Source of the DNA: Endomychus coccineus
Lineage: Eukaryota; Arthropoda; Insecta; Coleoptera; Endomychidae
Direction of reading: 5' to 3'
Assembly (NCBI GenBank): GCA_958510875.1
Contig: OY294067.1
Coordinates: 141,837,846 to 141,901,845 of the forward strand
DNA length: 64,000 bases
Part shown: one piece after another, positions 22,289 to 33,555 of the stretch
Numbering within the stretch: position 1 is the first letter of the stretch
Layout of the letters: every line of letters starts with the position of its first letter
Translations under genes and position numbers: made by a program
Notes under the pieces: generated by a model
What the model was told of the DNA's origin: nothing
Databases searched by the model: none
The model's input: the letters and a program-made list of their open reading frames with translations, nothing else

Positions 22289-23272
22289 AAACTTTCTTAC
22301 CAGAGCGGAACTCGAAAAACAACTTTCCGATTTATTGATATGGTGGTCGGTGTCTGCAACTACTTTTCTATTGCCCCTGACATTCCCAGTTAAGCCATAT
22401 GGTACTGAAACGATAAAAGTGAAGCGTTCCATGTGGATATAGGTATCTATATGGTATACAGGTTGAGTTTTCAATGTAGACCTAGACATCTATATGACAT
22501 ACAGGCTGTCACATATGGATGGAATGAATGTTATTACAACCACGTTTAAAATAGAAGGTACAACGTTTCGTTGCCCAATCAGAATAGGTCATGTATGAAA
22601 AAGATTTAGGTGTTAGCTAAGTCACCATCATCCAGGTGTTTTGACAAGTGACATTTTGAAACGTGTCTGAGAAGTGCCTGGAATTTTAACACATGTCTGA
22701 AAAGTATCTGACAAATTTTTGACATTTAGCCAGATATTCTGACAAGTCTCTGACATTTTGACACATGTCTGACAAGTGGCAAAATGCCAGACATTTGTCA
22801 AACACTTGTATCTGTATAAATGTCACACTTATCAAACATGTGTCAAAACATCTGTCTAAATGTCAAACACTTGTCAGACACGTGTGAAAATGTCAGACAC
22901 TTGTCAAAACACCTGAAAGATAGTAACGTAGCTAACACAAATGTTTTTCATAAATGACCTATGATGATAAGGCAACGAAACGTTGTACCTAATATTACAA
23001 ACATGATTGTGTTAACATTCATTCCATCAGTATGTGAGACTTTATATCACACAGATGTCTATGTCTACATTGATAACTTAACTTTCAAAATACACAACCT
23101 TGTATATCATATAGATACCTATATGGAATGTGTCACTTCTGTTGTTTGAATACCATATGGGTTAACTGGAAATGTCAAGGGAGTTGGACAAGTGGTTTAA
23201 GACACCAACCAGTAAATCAATAGATCTGAAAGTTGTCAGTTCGAATCCCGCACAGGTAAGAAAGTTCTTTCC
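22289..23272. repeat. Foldback element, about 480-bp arms, with tRNA-like ends
   Basis: The left arm (about 22289-22780) is the reverse complement of the right arm (about 22790-23272). Shared landmarks include GTAAGAAAGTT at the outer ends, ACCATATGG, ATATAGATACCTATAT and GTACAACGTTTCGTTGCC. The centre (about 22640-22920) is an array of near-palindromic TGTCTGACAAGTG/TGACATTT units. The outer part of each arm resembles a tRNA. No target duplication was found. Confidence 0.8.
23181..23256 (+). repeat. tRNA-like segment in the foldback arm
   Basis: Contains GGACAAGTGGTTTAAG, close to a Pol III A box, and GTTCGAATCCC, a perfect B box about 45 bp later. The anticodon and T stems do not pair well, so this is tRNA-derived (SINE-like) and not a tRNA gene. 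The mutated counterpart lies at about 22300-22385 on the minus strand. Confidence 0.55.
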
Positions 23273-23299
23273 AAGTGACACACTAACGCATCTTCTTAT

Positions 23300-25172
23300 T
23301 CGATTCTCACTCCAACACAATGTTTGTCCTATACTTGTCTTAGAAAGAATTTGGTAGTACTGGACAACTGCAATTTTTATGTTCATTTAATTTCATGTAG
23401 CGCATCATGTGTATAAACGACCACTTTAATGTTGTAGTTATAATATACGTAGATAACGAAATTCTTCAGAAATTTTGAGTTTTTTAGACTTCAACAATGT
23501 TGAAAACGCCATATACAGATCACGAAAAAGCAAACGAAATCATTGCGGGCAGTACTGTTGCTATGGTTGTCTGATTCCTTTTTAACCGCTCTGGAAATGT
23601 AACGTTGTTAATTTCCTATTATCGCTATTCCTCTACTGCTTTAATTAATTTGAGGTTTCAAAAGTGAAGTTAGACCAAGGTTGTATAATCTAGTAAAAGT
23701 GATCATTCTAATTCTAGTTCAGTTTTGAATATACCTAATATTAACTTAGTGCATCTCTCATACAACATATGAACGGGAATGAGCAGAAAGAAGTAGCGGT
23801 AGTTATTTCCCCTGTCTGCACTTTTTGGTATGAGGAATTACTCCAGTGGCATGTCCTGCTCATTGTATTCTTGCTTAGACCCCAAAACCTACAAATCGGA
23901 GTTTGTATATTGACCAAATTGGTGTGAATTGCACTTGGTCAACAACACTGCTCATTTCAAATGGGCATTTGAATGATTCCACCAGGATTTTTCTGGTGAA
24001 TAAAGAACATGCGCACCAATTCTGAATAGAATGTGACCATAAATCGCAAAACTCGTTCGCTAACTTTTTTGTTTTACAAGCGCCTATAAAGCAAAAGTCG
24101 TACCTCCCATCCAAGTGTACATGCGCTTTAATAAAAATCAAATGTGTACAAAGGAGCATCAATCATATTCAACTAACATAACATTACCAAATATATAAAA
24201 AAACGATATGAGCATTAACTGAGTGGGTGGGAAGTACAACACAACTTTTGCTTAATAGGCACTGTTTGTTTTTCCCATACTTATTATCATATAAGTTTAT
24301 GGTTTTTCCCATAGTCATTTTATACATATACATAAATGGATTGCGCGTCAGGGATTTTCATCAACTCTAACATAAGGAACAATTGATTGGGGGAATACAT
24401 CCTTCTAGCCATAAGAGTACAAGTTAATACAATGTATCATATTAGTTGTTATGAAAAAAATAGCAATTTTGTAATTATAGTAGAGTTCCTTAGTCCTTTG
24501 TTTTTCAGTTATGATTAGTTGTTTGGCTGCTTACTTTCATTTTTTTAAATGATATGGTATAACTTGTTGACATTAGGGATATAATAATGAAGTGGATTAA
24601 CTAGCTTTATTGGATACTTTTAATACATTTAAAGTATAAAAATTGTGAGATCATGTTTCGCATCTGGATTTATAAATCGCTATTTCGACCTACTTAACAG
24701 TACCTCGCAAAATAAGTGATGCTGTTGGATTACTATATATGATAAAATATTAAATTTTTCCCCATTAAAACAGGTAGTGGTAAAAAATCATTATTTAGTC
24801 TGTACAGGATCAAAAAAACTTACTATAGCATCTTTATTTTTGACAACTTAAATAACTACAAAACATTATACAATTACATTTAATATTACACATTAACAGC
24901 ACTATAATATAGGATATTTGAGGGACAAATCTGAAATTTGTGGAAAACTATTCAGGATCAATAAAAACACAGAAACAGATTAAATTGCTTCAAAATGGAC
25001 AAATTTTTCTCCATTCCCTTCAGAAGCACTTATATAGGAATATGAAAGAGCATGTCATTGAAAATTGCACATCATGAATTTGAAATGAGTTGAATGCAAC
25101 TGTTTGAATCACAGTTATTCAACTTTTTAATGGCTATTGTAGAGAAACTTTGTACAAATTAGAAATTTCAAT
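23300..25172. other. No gene recognised
   Basis: Nearly 1.9 kb of AT-rich DNA. A 95-codon minus-strand frame (23875-24162) has no motif, and I do not support it as a gene. Confidence 0.4.
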
Positions 25173-25174
25173 TA

Positions 25175-25603
25175 CCCTACTTACTATTAAATACACTATC
25201 CAAAAGCGTTAATGAAATTAATTTACAAACAAAAAATATTTTTGTTTTTCTACTGGAGGTACTTGAAGTTCAAAAAATCTATTTTACAGGCAACTTTCAA
25301 ACTATTCAGCATTATTACTCTATCTTCAGATGGTATTCAAATACGCTGAAACGTGAGTAACGGAAGTTACAAATAAAAGTGGTATCATCACAGTAGTGTT
25401 AAATTTTCACAATATGTATCAAATTTCATATTACATAGTGAAGGATGAAACGATAGAATTTTTTATTAGTTAGTTGAATTGTTTCAAACTGTAAAATGGC
25501 ATTTTTTTAACTTCAAGTACTCCAGTAGAAAACAGATGATCCAAAAAGGATTGTTTGTTCATAAATGAATTTCATTAGGGCAGTGTTTTAATAGTAAGTA
25601 GGG
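25175..25603. mobile_element. MITE with TA target duplication
   Basis: 429 bp flanked by TA on both sides (25173-25174 and 25604-25605). Terminal inverted repeats begin CCCTACTTACTATTAA and extend in decayed form about 100 bp, including TTCTACTGGAG-TACTTGAAGTT. No coding sequence. The pattern suggests a mariner-type nonautonomous element. Confidence 0.7.
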
Positions 25604-25623
25604 TAAGTAAAAAATAGTCACCC

Positions 25624-25745
25624 TTATCCACTAATAAGACAGAGGACCTTTCGGCTACCAAGCAGCCATCATCAGAGTATCCTCTTCACTCTGAAGAGGT
25701 ACTTGGTAGTCAAAAGGTCCTCATTATTTTTAGTGAATAACTGTA
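25624..25745. repeat. Inverted pair of hammerhead-like (Penelope repeat) motifs
   Basis: The minus strand at about 25638-25680 reads CTGATGA, then a stem GGCTG-CTTGG-TAGCC, then GAAAGGTCC, close to a hammerhead ribozyme core. A degraded copy lies inverted at about 25690-25740 (CTGAAGA...CAAAAGGTCC). The same sequence recurs at 39775-39816. Confidence 0.55.
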
Positions 25746-25776
25746 TACTTTTCCTCGAGTTTCATTTGTACCATCC

Positions 25777-25964
25777 TTAAATCTTTCTGATAGTATTACT
25801 TATGAAAGCTTTCAACATTTCGGGAGTTCGGTCTGAAAAAATACTATTTTCCATTAGTACCTTTCGACAGGTAGCCAAGCTGGGCAATTTTTTCTCTTTC
25901 AACACAGTCTGAAATATTTCATGCACCTTCTCTTTTTCTTCATCTGACCAATACTTTTTCACAC
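25777..25964 (-). CDS. Exon 6: second SANT/Myb-like repeat and stop
   Basis: Encodes KKYWSDEEKEKVHEIFQTVL, a middle part with LP and C, then RTPEMLKAFISNTIRKI and TAA. The similarity to exon 5 (W, LP, C, RTP, LKA) shows an internal duplication with one repeat per exon. Confidence 0.75.
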
Positions 25965-28900
25965 CTGCAAAATATATAAATAAATACTGGCTCACAATTA
26001 AGACACACTTGATACAACTTGGGACAAGATTACCCATTCAGCCAAAAATAGTGTTCTAATGTACTAAAATGAGTCAGTCTGAATGTACTTTATGTAACAC
26101 AGGACTTGATATATAAAAGGTGATCCACAAAAAATATACAGATGAAGAACAATGAAAAAGTGTGGCAAACATAGCCAGTTTCATGTTAATTACATTAAAA
26201 AATCTACTGTATTGTTATAAGAGATGCACAGTTGAAACAGTTATGTAATACCCCCCACAGCATATAGAATTCATCTTCAAAAATGTATGCATATAAAATA
26301 GAAAATAAATTTTTTAGTCACTTGATTTACAACTATATCCATCAAACAACAATCTATACTCCAATCCCTCATAACTCATTGCAATAAACTAGGATTTTGA
26401 GTATTTTAAAAATATTTAGTGAGTATCCAGTACATTGTTGATCTTTATTCAGCTAAATCCCACTATGATTTTTTAAACTGTCTTTTCTAACTACTAGTTG
26501 TATGTATATGACTAAACTAGAGTTAAAACTAGGGTGTCCTACAAAGGGGGTCTGGATAAGTTAGTGAGATAAAATCCACCAAGAACAATATGAATATGAC
26601 GATTGTCTATTGTGAAAATGAACAAAGCTCTCGTAATCTACAAAAATCAGTCATAACATAAAACAGCCACTTTGTTTCTAAGTTGACAATGCTCATGATC
26701 TCGAATAAGATCTGCACCCACTCACCTCTTTTACATTTTTTCTGTGTAGCAGCAAATAAAGATTGCTTTCGTTGTTTAATTTTGTTTACAATATATGCCT
26801 TCAAAGTGTTTGGTGTTCGATTTTTCAACAATGCTTCTTCATTTATCAAAGAGGAACAATATGAGAGAGTCGGCAATTCAAAATTTTCTAAATAGAATTT
26901 TGCCTTCGCTTCAACTAGTATTTTTTCATCATTATTCCAAGACCGCCTTTTTCTGTTACATCTGCCGTATGAGCTGTTGAGCTCAGTGTCCTCCAAAGCA
27001 TCAACATTTATCTCTGATACTGCCGATTCTGAAAAAAATAATTAAGAAATAGTTCATCAAGTGAAATACTGATTTTATTTCTCATTCTGAAATGTTCTAG
27101 AAATAGTGGAGGTATTAGGCTGTGTTTAAATTTGGGAAGCTAATGAGATCAAAGCTACCATCAAAATAGAAGCATATGAGAAATTAAGAACCAGAATTGA
27201 AATGTAATGGTGTCAGTAGCCATTAGGGGTGGCATTGCAAGAAACAGGAGAAAAAATTATATAGCTATAAGATTAAAATAAATACAAACCTTCATGTTTT
27301 TCAGCTTCAAATAGCCCAATATTGCAGCTTCGGTTCAATTGACTACGTGAAGAAGAATTTCCAACACCTTGAGCTTTTTCCAAGATTCCTGACATTCTCA
27401 CAATATCTCTTGTGGCGTTTGGCATTCTATAATGTTCTAAATGTATTTTTTCATGATGTCCCATATAATCTGCCACATCTTTTAAATCAACTTCTTTTAA
27501 ATTCATTGTTCCACATTTCGTGGCAAAATGTTTTCGAAGCTGTGTCCCTCGCAATCTTTCAGGGTATTTAGCTCCACAAATATTGGAATAATTCACTATT
27601 AATTTGTTAGCATCTAAATGTTGAACACTGTCTTTTCCTGGTATGCCAAATACATAAGGATTTGTTATGGGAGTTCCTGCCTTTTGCCTATATCTTAAAA
27701 CTAGTTTTATACACTTCAGTTTATATTTGTCTACCAATACAGGGACATCCCGTCCCCTCTTTCCCCTTATCAGAAATCTCACATAATTTTCAATATGATC
27801 ACCCTCTAGCTCACAAGCCATTTCATCATTCACATTTACTGCTTCATGTTGTTGAAAATCTTGAATTTTAGTTCTTTCAATTTCCCCAGCACGCCTTCGA
27901 TTGAAAAGCTGCAAAGCAATCAGAAGAGCACCAGACAGTTCTTTCCAAGAAACCATTGAAAACTCTTTCTTTAGTTTTTCAAAATTAAGTTCTATCTTCT
28001 TATTCAAAAGATCTCTCAACAGACTGATATCATCAATAGTTGGAAGAGTGATGATTTTATTTCGTTTCATGTCCAGTTGGTTTTCGGTTACGGTTTTATA
28101 TATGTCATATGTAAGGCCATCTTCTAATAGCTGAAGAAATTCACGTACATCCTGCAATTTCTTTTGATCTTTTTGCTTTATCATCTCACTTATCAGGTAT
28201 AGATATTTTTTTTAAATATGTTCCAATATTTCCAGCAGTTGCAGGTGCTTTATACTGCCCTGTGTCTTCATTCAGACCTGCCATTTTGTTTATGCATATG
28301 ACAACTTCATCATAATTCTGAGGATTAAACACCTCTTCAAATTTGTTTATTTTGGGGTCTCTCTGTTGGTAATGCCGATAGAAGTTAGCAACACATCGTA
28401 ACCTACTTCGAATCATTTTGTGTAGATGTGGAGAGCGATATTTCTGCGTTAGCCTGTTTCCAAATAAAATTATGAGATCTTCATTGCGGACCAATCTACC
28501 AATCTGATCACCCCTGATGGGTGGTAATATTTTATTTCTCATTATTGAGTTTGCCTTTAAATTAACAAAAGTTTTTACACGACTTTCAACTATAACATTT
28601 CTTTGAAATTTGAACTTTGTCTTACAGCATTTTCTATAATGTGCTCTCAATGATAAAATGGAATACATAGCCGAACATTCACTGCATGGTAAATAATGTT
28701 CAGCATTTCGCTTTTTTTTTAATTGTGGCCTACGAACTACTATAATATCCCCTTTGTTGTAATTTTCATCACAGTTGTATAAAGTGTCTCCTTGTTTTCT
28801 TAATTTGCTGATAATACCCAGTCTCTCCTTACTTTTTACTGGTAAGTTTGAAAACAACATAACTTCTTCCTCATTTTTATGTTTATTCAGGAAGTGCCTA

Positions 28901-30616
28901 GCCAGCTTTGTTTGCTTTGTTTTGCAGAATGTGCAAAAATGTTTCTTAGTATTATGATTAGATGCTTCTACTCCCAAAGATATATGATTGGCTGTTATTA
29001 ATTGTAGATCTTTGTTGTTATTGTCCTCAGACTTTTCATTAGGTGATTTATTTTCCGTCCTATCATTCTCAATTGTTCGACTCTCAACTAAATACGGTTT
29101 TTCAATATTTAGTAAGATATTACTGTTGAATACTGGAACTATGCTTCCTGAATCACTATATTCCTCAAAATTGTAGTCTGGATCTTTTATGTTGTCATCA
29201 CTATCATTCAAAAAACCTAAGAATAAAATACTTCATTATTGTCAAACTTAATTCTCAAATAAAAACTTGAACTTTCAAAACAAAAATAATTTTTCAAAAT
29301 TGTTTGAATTGAAATGTAAATCAACATTTGACTACTTTGAATTTTGAAACTGATGGATGACTTTGGAACAATCTTGATGTTATTTGTTTCTTGATCTACA
29401 TATTTGTGCAGGCAGACTTTTCGCTTCATGGTAATAATAGATTTTATTTAACATGTTTTTTAGTATTTCTAGGCAGACCAGCTTTTGCACTATTAGAATA
29501 TGAAGACCACACAAAAGGATTAAATCTGAATATTAAAAAATAATGGATTCATTCAAATTAAAACTTACTCATTGAAAAACAACTAGGTGTATTTTTCTGA
29601 CCATTTCCATTTTCAGGATGATCCAATTGCTAAAAAAAGAAATCTTTCTCAATTGGGAATCGTAGAAAATTTTGTAAAAATCTGGAAGCAAAAACTTTCA
29701 AGATAATTCCACATCTGATTTTATGATCGATTCAGTACATAAATTTGAAAGGAATCTGGATCAAAAATTGTCTTTTTCCAATCCTCTATAGAAATATTGG
29801 TATAATTCAATAAATTTTTACGGGTCAGATTCATGATGTTGAGCAGACTTTTGTATTTTCTGTAGATATCAATGATCTAACAGGAATGTAAATTCACCAG
29901 AAATTAATAGTAACAAAGTTTCAGACTTTGATTGCATTGACAAGCCCATGAGTCACAATGAAGTATCTCTTAACTTTCATTAAGTGTAAATTTACACATA
30001 CTTCTTCAACTTTTTCTTAACTACAAAAAATCTGCAAATACATATATTGTAAATTTAAACACTACCTACTATGTTGATATTCATTAGTCTGAAATGTTTG
30101 TAACTTCGTTTCTTTTTCTATTGTATGAAATAAAAGTGTAATGATGGTTCACTGTTATAGATAATCAATGAAATACTAGAATAATTTTCAAGAACGATAA
30201 ACAAGCAACTTCCATCCATTTTACATTCTTTTCTAAATATCAGTCTCGGTAAAACCTTCCAAAATTTTCTCAAGTTACTCCTATATCCAAATATCCTACA
30301 GTTAAGTGTATTCTAAAAGTTTAAAAATACAATCACCATTTGGATACATACCTCATTATCCAATTTGTTATCTTTCAAGTAGTCTGAACTAACTTCCAAA
30401 TATCCAGGATTACAGTTTGTGGAGGTAGAACAGTTTAACCCTGAAAATGTCTCCTCCAGACTGCTCTGACTTGTGTTATACATACTCGATCGGTCTAAAA
30501 TTGAAACATCAAGAGATAAATATAACCATTCACATAAATCGACAGTGATCATAATCAAGTAAAATAGATTACTTACCAGAAGCATCGTTATCAGTGTTTA
30601 TGCCTACAAGGGACAT
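25777..30616 (-). CDS. Six-exon gene: zinc-finger, tyrosine-recombinase-type, SANT-like protein (one frameshift)
   Basis: Exon model from GT-AG sites with matching phases: 30577-30616, 30352-30494, 29569-29629, 27290-29216, 26726-27028 and 25777-25964. Start is ATG at 30616; stop is TAA at 25777-25779. Exon lengths keep one frame except for a single extra base in an A8 run at about 28210 in exon 4. Without it the product is about 886 aa. Approximate residues: C2H2-like fingers at 176-194 (CTFCKTKQTKLARHFLNKH) and 259-280 (CSECSAMYSILSLRAHYRKC); tyrosine-recombinase-type domain at 430-690; SANT-like repeats near 755-820 and 830-886. Such proteins occur in Crypton-like YR transposons and domesticated relatives; assignment to that group is my inference. 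The gene is AT-rich like its surroundings and probably nuclear. It lies within the 27-kb block, so it may be transposon-borne. Confidence 0.8.
26726..27028 (-). CDS. Exon 5: first SANT/Myb-like repeat
   Basis: 303 bp, phase-compatible with both neighbours; donor GTGAGT on the minus strand. It encodes a basic start (RCNRKRRSWNNDEK) and a helical repeat with W, LP, C and RTPNTLKAYIVNKIK, the pattern shared with exon 6. This looks like a DNA-binding or protein-binding SANT-type fold; specificity is unknown. Confidence 0.75.
27290..29216 (-). CDS. Exon 4: zinc fingers and tyrosine-recombinase domain
   Basis: Two overlapping frames (28186-29211 and 27273-28184) that the A8 frameshift separates. 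The second shows the recombinase landmarks: arginine I in NRRRAGEIERTKIQDF; the beta-hairpin lysine in RGKRGRDVPVL; box II as TQLRKHFAT, where the usual HxLR histidine is threonine but the arginine is kept; and MGHHEKIHLEHYR, with GH followed by the tyrosine at the canonical spacing (GH, eight residues, Y). The acceptor is at 29217 and the donor GTTTGT at 27289. The frameshift could be an assembly error in a homopolymer or real inactivation. Confidence 0.82.
30352..30494 (-). CDS. Exon 2 of the recombinase-type gene
   Basis: 143 bp rich in Ser, Asn and Asp, probably disordered. It joins in phase to exon 1 (13 codons from the ATG at 30616) and to exon 3 (29569-29629). Splice sites are GTAAGT (exon 1), GTATGT (exon 2) and GTAAGT (exon 3). 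Confidence 0.65.
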
Positions 30617-30805
30617 AATTTTCAATGTTCGTGAACTTTTTATTTTCGGCATATTTTGGGCGAGTTGGGAGTTAGGATAAAATAATACTAACGGTCAACA
30701 AGAATTAAGCAAGTAGTGAAATTGCGGGAACGCGAATCAAGGCCTCAAGCATAGAATAAGGAGTATAATTTCTATGTCTTCTATGGTATATTCGTTGACC
30801 TCAAG
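30617..30805 (-). promoter_or_regulatory. Upstream region of the recombinase-type gene
   Basis: Only 189 bp separate the ATG from the P-type MITE at 30806. The promoter must lie here or inside the MITE. I see no convincing TATA box. Confidence 0.3.
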
Positions 30806-31367
30806 CACGGTCGTACATACAGGTCTGGAGACTCGTATGTTTGACATGAGTCTCTTACGCGTCGCCAAACTCGTAGTCCCTCGCTCAGCCACTAGCTGGC
30901 GTTTGGATCGGTAAAACGATTTCTTTCCGGAATCGCAAGCAGTGTTACTAAGTATTCTGATTCGAGAGAGGAATAGAACTGTTACTCTTGTCAAAATGTA
31001 TTACTCACCTTAAAAATAACTTCCCCTTTTTCGTTATACATGACGCACACAAAAGACCTCGTTAAAACGATTTCTATCCGGAATCGTAAGCATCCCCTTT
31101 TGCGCATTTTCACATCTTTCGGCACTTTAAAAACAGAAGTTTCTTGCTTTACACTTTTATACTCCGTTTTACATTTCGGACAATGCACGGTTTCGTAATT
31201 TGTTTCTGAAAACGCAGGTATTCCTTGTGTTTACAACTTAAGAATGACAGTTGCCAGAGAATACTCTACGTGACGTCTTTTGGTACTACGCGACAGTCGA
31301 TGCTTAGCGGACTCACTTCTCACATAGGAAACAGCCCCGAGTTTTCAGACCTGTATGTACGACCGTG
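30806..31367. mobile_element. P-superfamily MITE (562 bp) with THAP remnant
   Basis: Terminal inverted repeats start CACGGTCGTACATACAGGTC (28 of 30 matches between the two ends). A perfect 8-bp target duplication ACCTCAAG flanks it (30798-30805 and 31368-31375). CA...TG ends, an 8-bp duplication and a THAP-domain remnant are together characteristic of P elements. The element is a deletion derivative: it lacks a transposase and carries the THAP-end motif CCGGAATCG twice. Confidence 0.85.
30991..31188 (-). pseudogene. THAP domain remnant (P transposase N-terminus)
   Basis: A 65-codon frame beginning MHCPKCKTEYKS and containing TSVFKVPKDVKMRK matches the start of THAP DNA-binding domains (C..C, then VFKFPKD). 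The expected tryptophan region continues in another frame, so a frameshift is present. The full transposase is absent. A second copy lies at 40087-40240. Confidence 0.75.
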
Positions 31368-31386
31368 ACCTCAAGTTAGTAAAACC

Positions 31387-31553
31387 GGGTTTCCTAGAAT
31401 TCCGTTCTGTCGCCAGCGACACATACCTGAAGTTGAAAATTTGAAATAAACCAACTGCAGTACTACAAAAGATTGGGTGTGAAAAATAGTCAATTCCGAT
31501 TAGTCACAGAAAGTGGTGCTGACGCCAGAACGGAGTTCTAGGAAGCCCTCTGT
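31387..31553. repeat. Short inverted-repeat element (167 bp)
   Basis: GGGTTTCCTAGAATTCCGTT at the left pairs with the right end (GGGCTTCCTAGAACTCCGTT as reverse complement); the arms are about 30 bp. No target duplication found. It sits 20 bp beyond the P-type MITE. Confidence 0.65.
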
Positions 31554-31559
31554 AGCTTC

Positions 31560-32925
31560 AAAAATGTCGAGACCACATAGGCCAGGTTTCAATGCCCCCA
31601 ACCGAATCTACATGCTTCAATAATTTAAGACTAATAATAAATATTAATATTAGTCTGAGCTAATAATGCATGTTTGCAAGAACAAATCCCTTCTTTGTTC
31701 AATCATTCATCAATTTCATGCACTTATACATGTGTTCAAAAAATATTTAAAACATCAAACCATCAGCAAAACGCAACTTTTCTCTTGAAGATTAATCATA
31801 AATTGGCGCCAAGCCAAATAAAAATTCGAGGAATTATACCTGATTATTTGTTATGAATATTACAATAAAATCGGAAGCAGGCACTCATGGAACATTCTAC
31901 CAAAAGATTTTTATAGGTTGATTACTCTTCCGATGAAATTCAAAGACTCAAAGTATCATATTAAATGGTATTTTAGTTGGAAAATGAAGATATTTCTATT
32001 ACTGTCGCTTATCTTTGAGGAATATATACGCGTCAAGTGATTATTTTTCTGATAAAATATGAAATATATTCCAAGTTGATTTCTCCAAATAAATATTACA
32101 GGAAGAAGGCGGGTGAATTGAATGTTGATGTTTTTTGTTATGCACCCATGATGAGAATATAATATAAGATAGTGTTATTGGAACAAATATTTTTCAGATA
32201 TTTCATTGCAACAATAGAAGAAATTGGAAGGGTTCAATTCATTCGTTCAATCATTCATCCATTTATTGTTTCACAATATTTACATTTCATTAAAAAAATT
32301 TGTATTTTTGGCTACATGAATAATTAGCAAAAAATCTCAGCATTTTCATTCTGATGATCAATATGGAACTAATTTTAATAAATGTAAAGTGTTTTTCTGT
32401 TCTCATCGTTCAGGAAAGGGAGCAATAATCGAATCTGCTCAATGGAGAATATTCAAATTGATCATCAAATTCCATATATTCATTAAAAGAAAATATACTT
32501 ATTGTGGTGTCATGGTTTTATATTAATTTTTCAATAAAAAGAAGAAGGGGAAAAAGGATGTAATATATAACTACTTAAACTTGAAAATAAAATAGGATGA
32601 AAGATTTTTCGTAACTATATCAAATTTGTATATACTCATTATATACGGTATCAAGAGAAGTAATTTCCAGTACCTACGTTTATTAATGTGGTTCGGTGGT
32701 TGAAGATGTTTCGCACCTTAATTCCGATATATGCTATGTCATGAAATACGTATAATGCTGTCACTATAAATAATTATATTTCAGATTGTAGTTAAATGTT
32801 TTATTTATTCAATCATTCAAACACTTAGCATATGAATTATAAATAATTTTATTTGCCACAGCATTGGCGCGTGAGAAAAGACAACATAAATTGGTAACTG
32901 GATTCGTCTGGTGCATTTACACTTT
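31560..32925. other. No gene recognised
   Basis: AT-rich sequence with several TTCAATCATTCA-like words but no clear repeat unit and no supported reading frame. Confidence 0.4.
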
Positions 32926-32929
32926 CGGT

Positions 32930-33330
32930 TTAGTAGTTTTGTCCATGAGCACCACAAGGTAAGGGATTGTGCCCTTCCTCCCACACACAGTTTATATTAT
33001 GCTCATAGCGGCGAGCGAATCAACTCTTGACATACCGAATTCAATACAGAACCTACATCGGTGGTTGTGGCCTAGTGGTTAAGATCCTGCTTATGCATAT
33101 TGTTTCCCGATTTCGAAACTCCACGCAGCAAGGTTTTGAAATTTCTATATGTCTTGACTATTCCTTGCCTTTGAACACATGTATTATTTAACTGCATGTA
33201 ATTGATTGATGTTCCTACTTTGAACACACATTTGATTTTCCTTGCCCTTGAAAACATGTATTATTGAAGTACATGTACACTGAGGTGGGAGGCACTTTAA
33301 CAAGCTTTGTGGCGCTCGTGATTTGTCCAT
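32930..33330. repeat. SINE-like or foldback repeat with tRNA-like core
   Basis: TTGTCCATGAGC-CACAA...CTCCCAC (about 32939-32990) reappears in inverted form at about 33278-33332. Between the arms, 33060-33135 begins GTGGCCTAGTGGTTAAGAT, an excellent Pol III A box, with a weak B box (TTTCGAAACTCC). Two imperfect copies of CCTTGCC-TTGAA-ACATGTATTATT follow (33166 and 33240). Confidence 0.5.
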
Positions 33331-33428
33331 GAACGATGTACTTAAATCCACGTAAGTGAAAAATAATAATTGCGAGCAGCGCTGGATCATCCAGTAGACT
33401 GAGTAGGTTGTAGCCTAAGGCGCGTCAG

Positions 33429-33555
33429 TAGTTCTTTATATAGAGGGGACAAGTCATATACCTATAATATAACATAAAATCGTGCGAGAGAGACAGAAAA
33501 CCCACGAGCTCGACTCGTACAATCCCACTTGTCTCCTCTATATACAGAACTCTTC
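33429..33555. repeat. Small inverted-repeat element
   Basis: AGTTCT-TATATAGAGG-GACAAGT at 33431-33455 is inverted at 33528-33552. About 125 bp in total, non-coding. Confidence 0.6.

Noticed and set aside
22640..22920. CRISPR-like spacing of TGTCTGACAAGTG repeats
   Set aside because: Units are variable and palindromic, without constant repeats or unique spacers, and form the centre of a foldback in eukaryotic DNA.
23875..24162. 95-codon minus-strand ORF
   Set aside because: No motif, no splice context, unremarkable composition.
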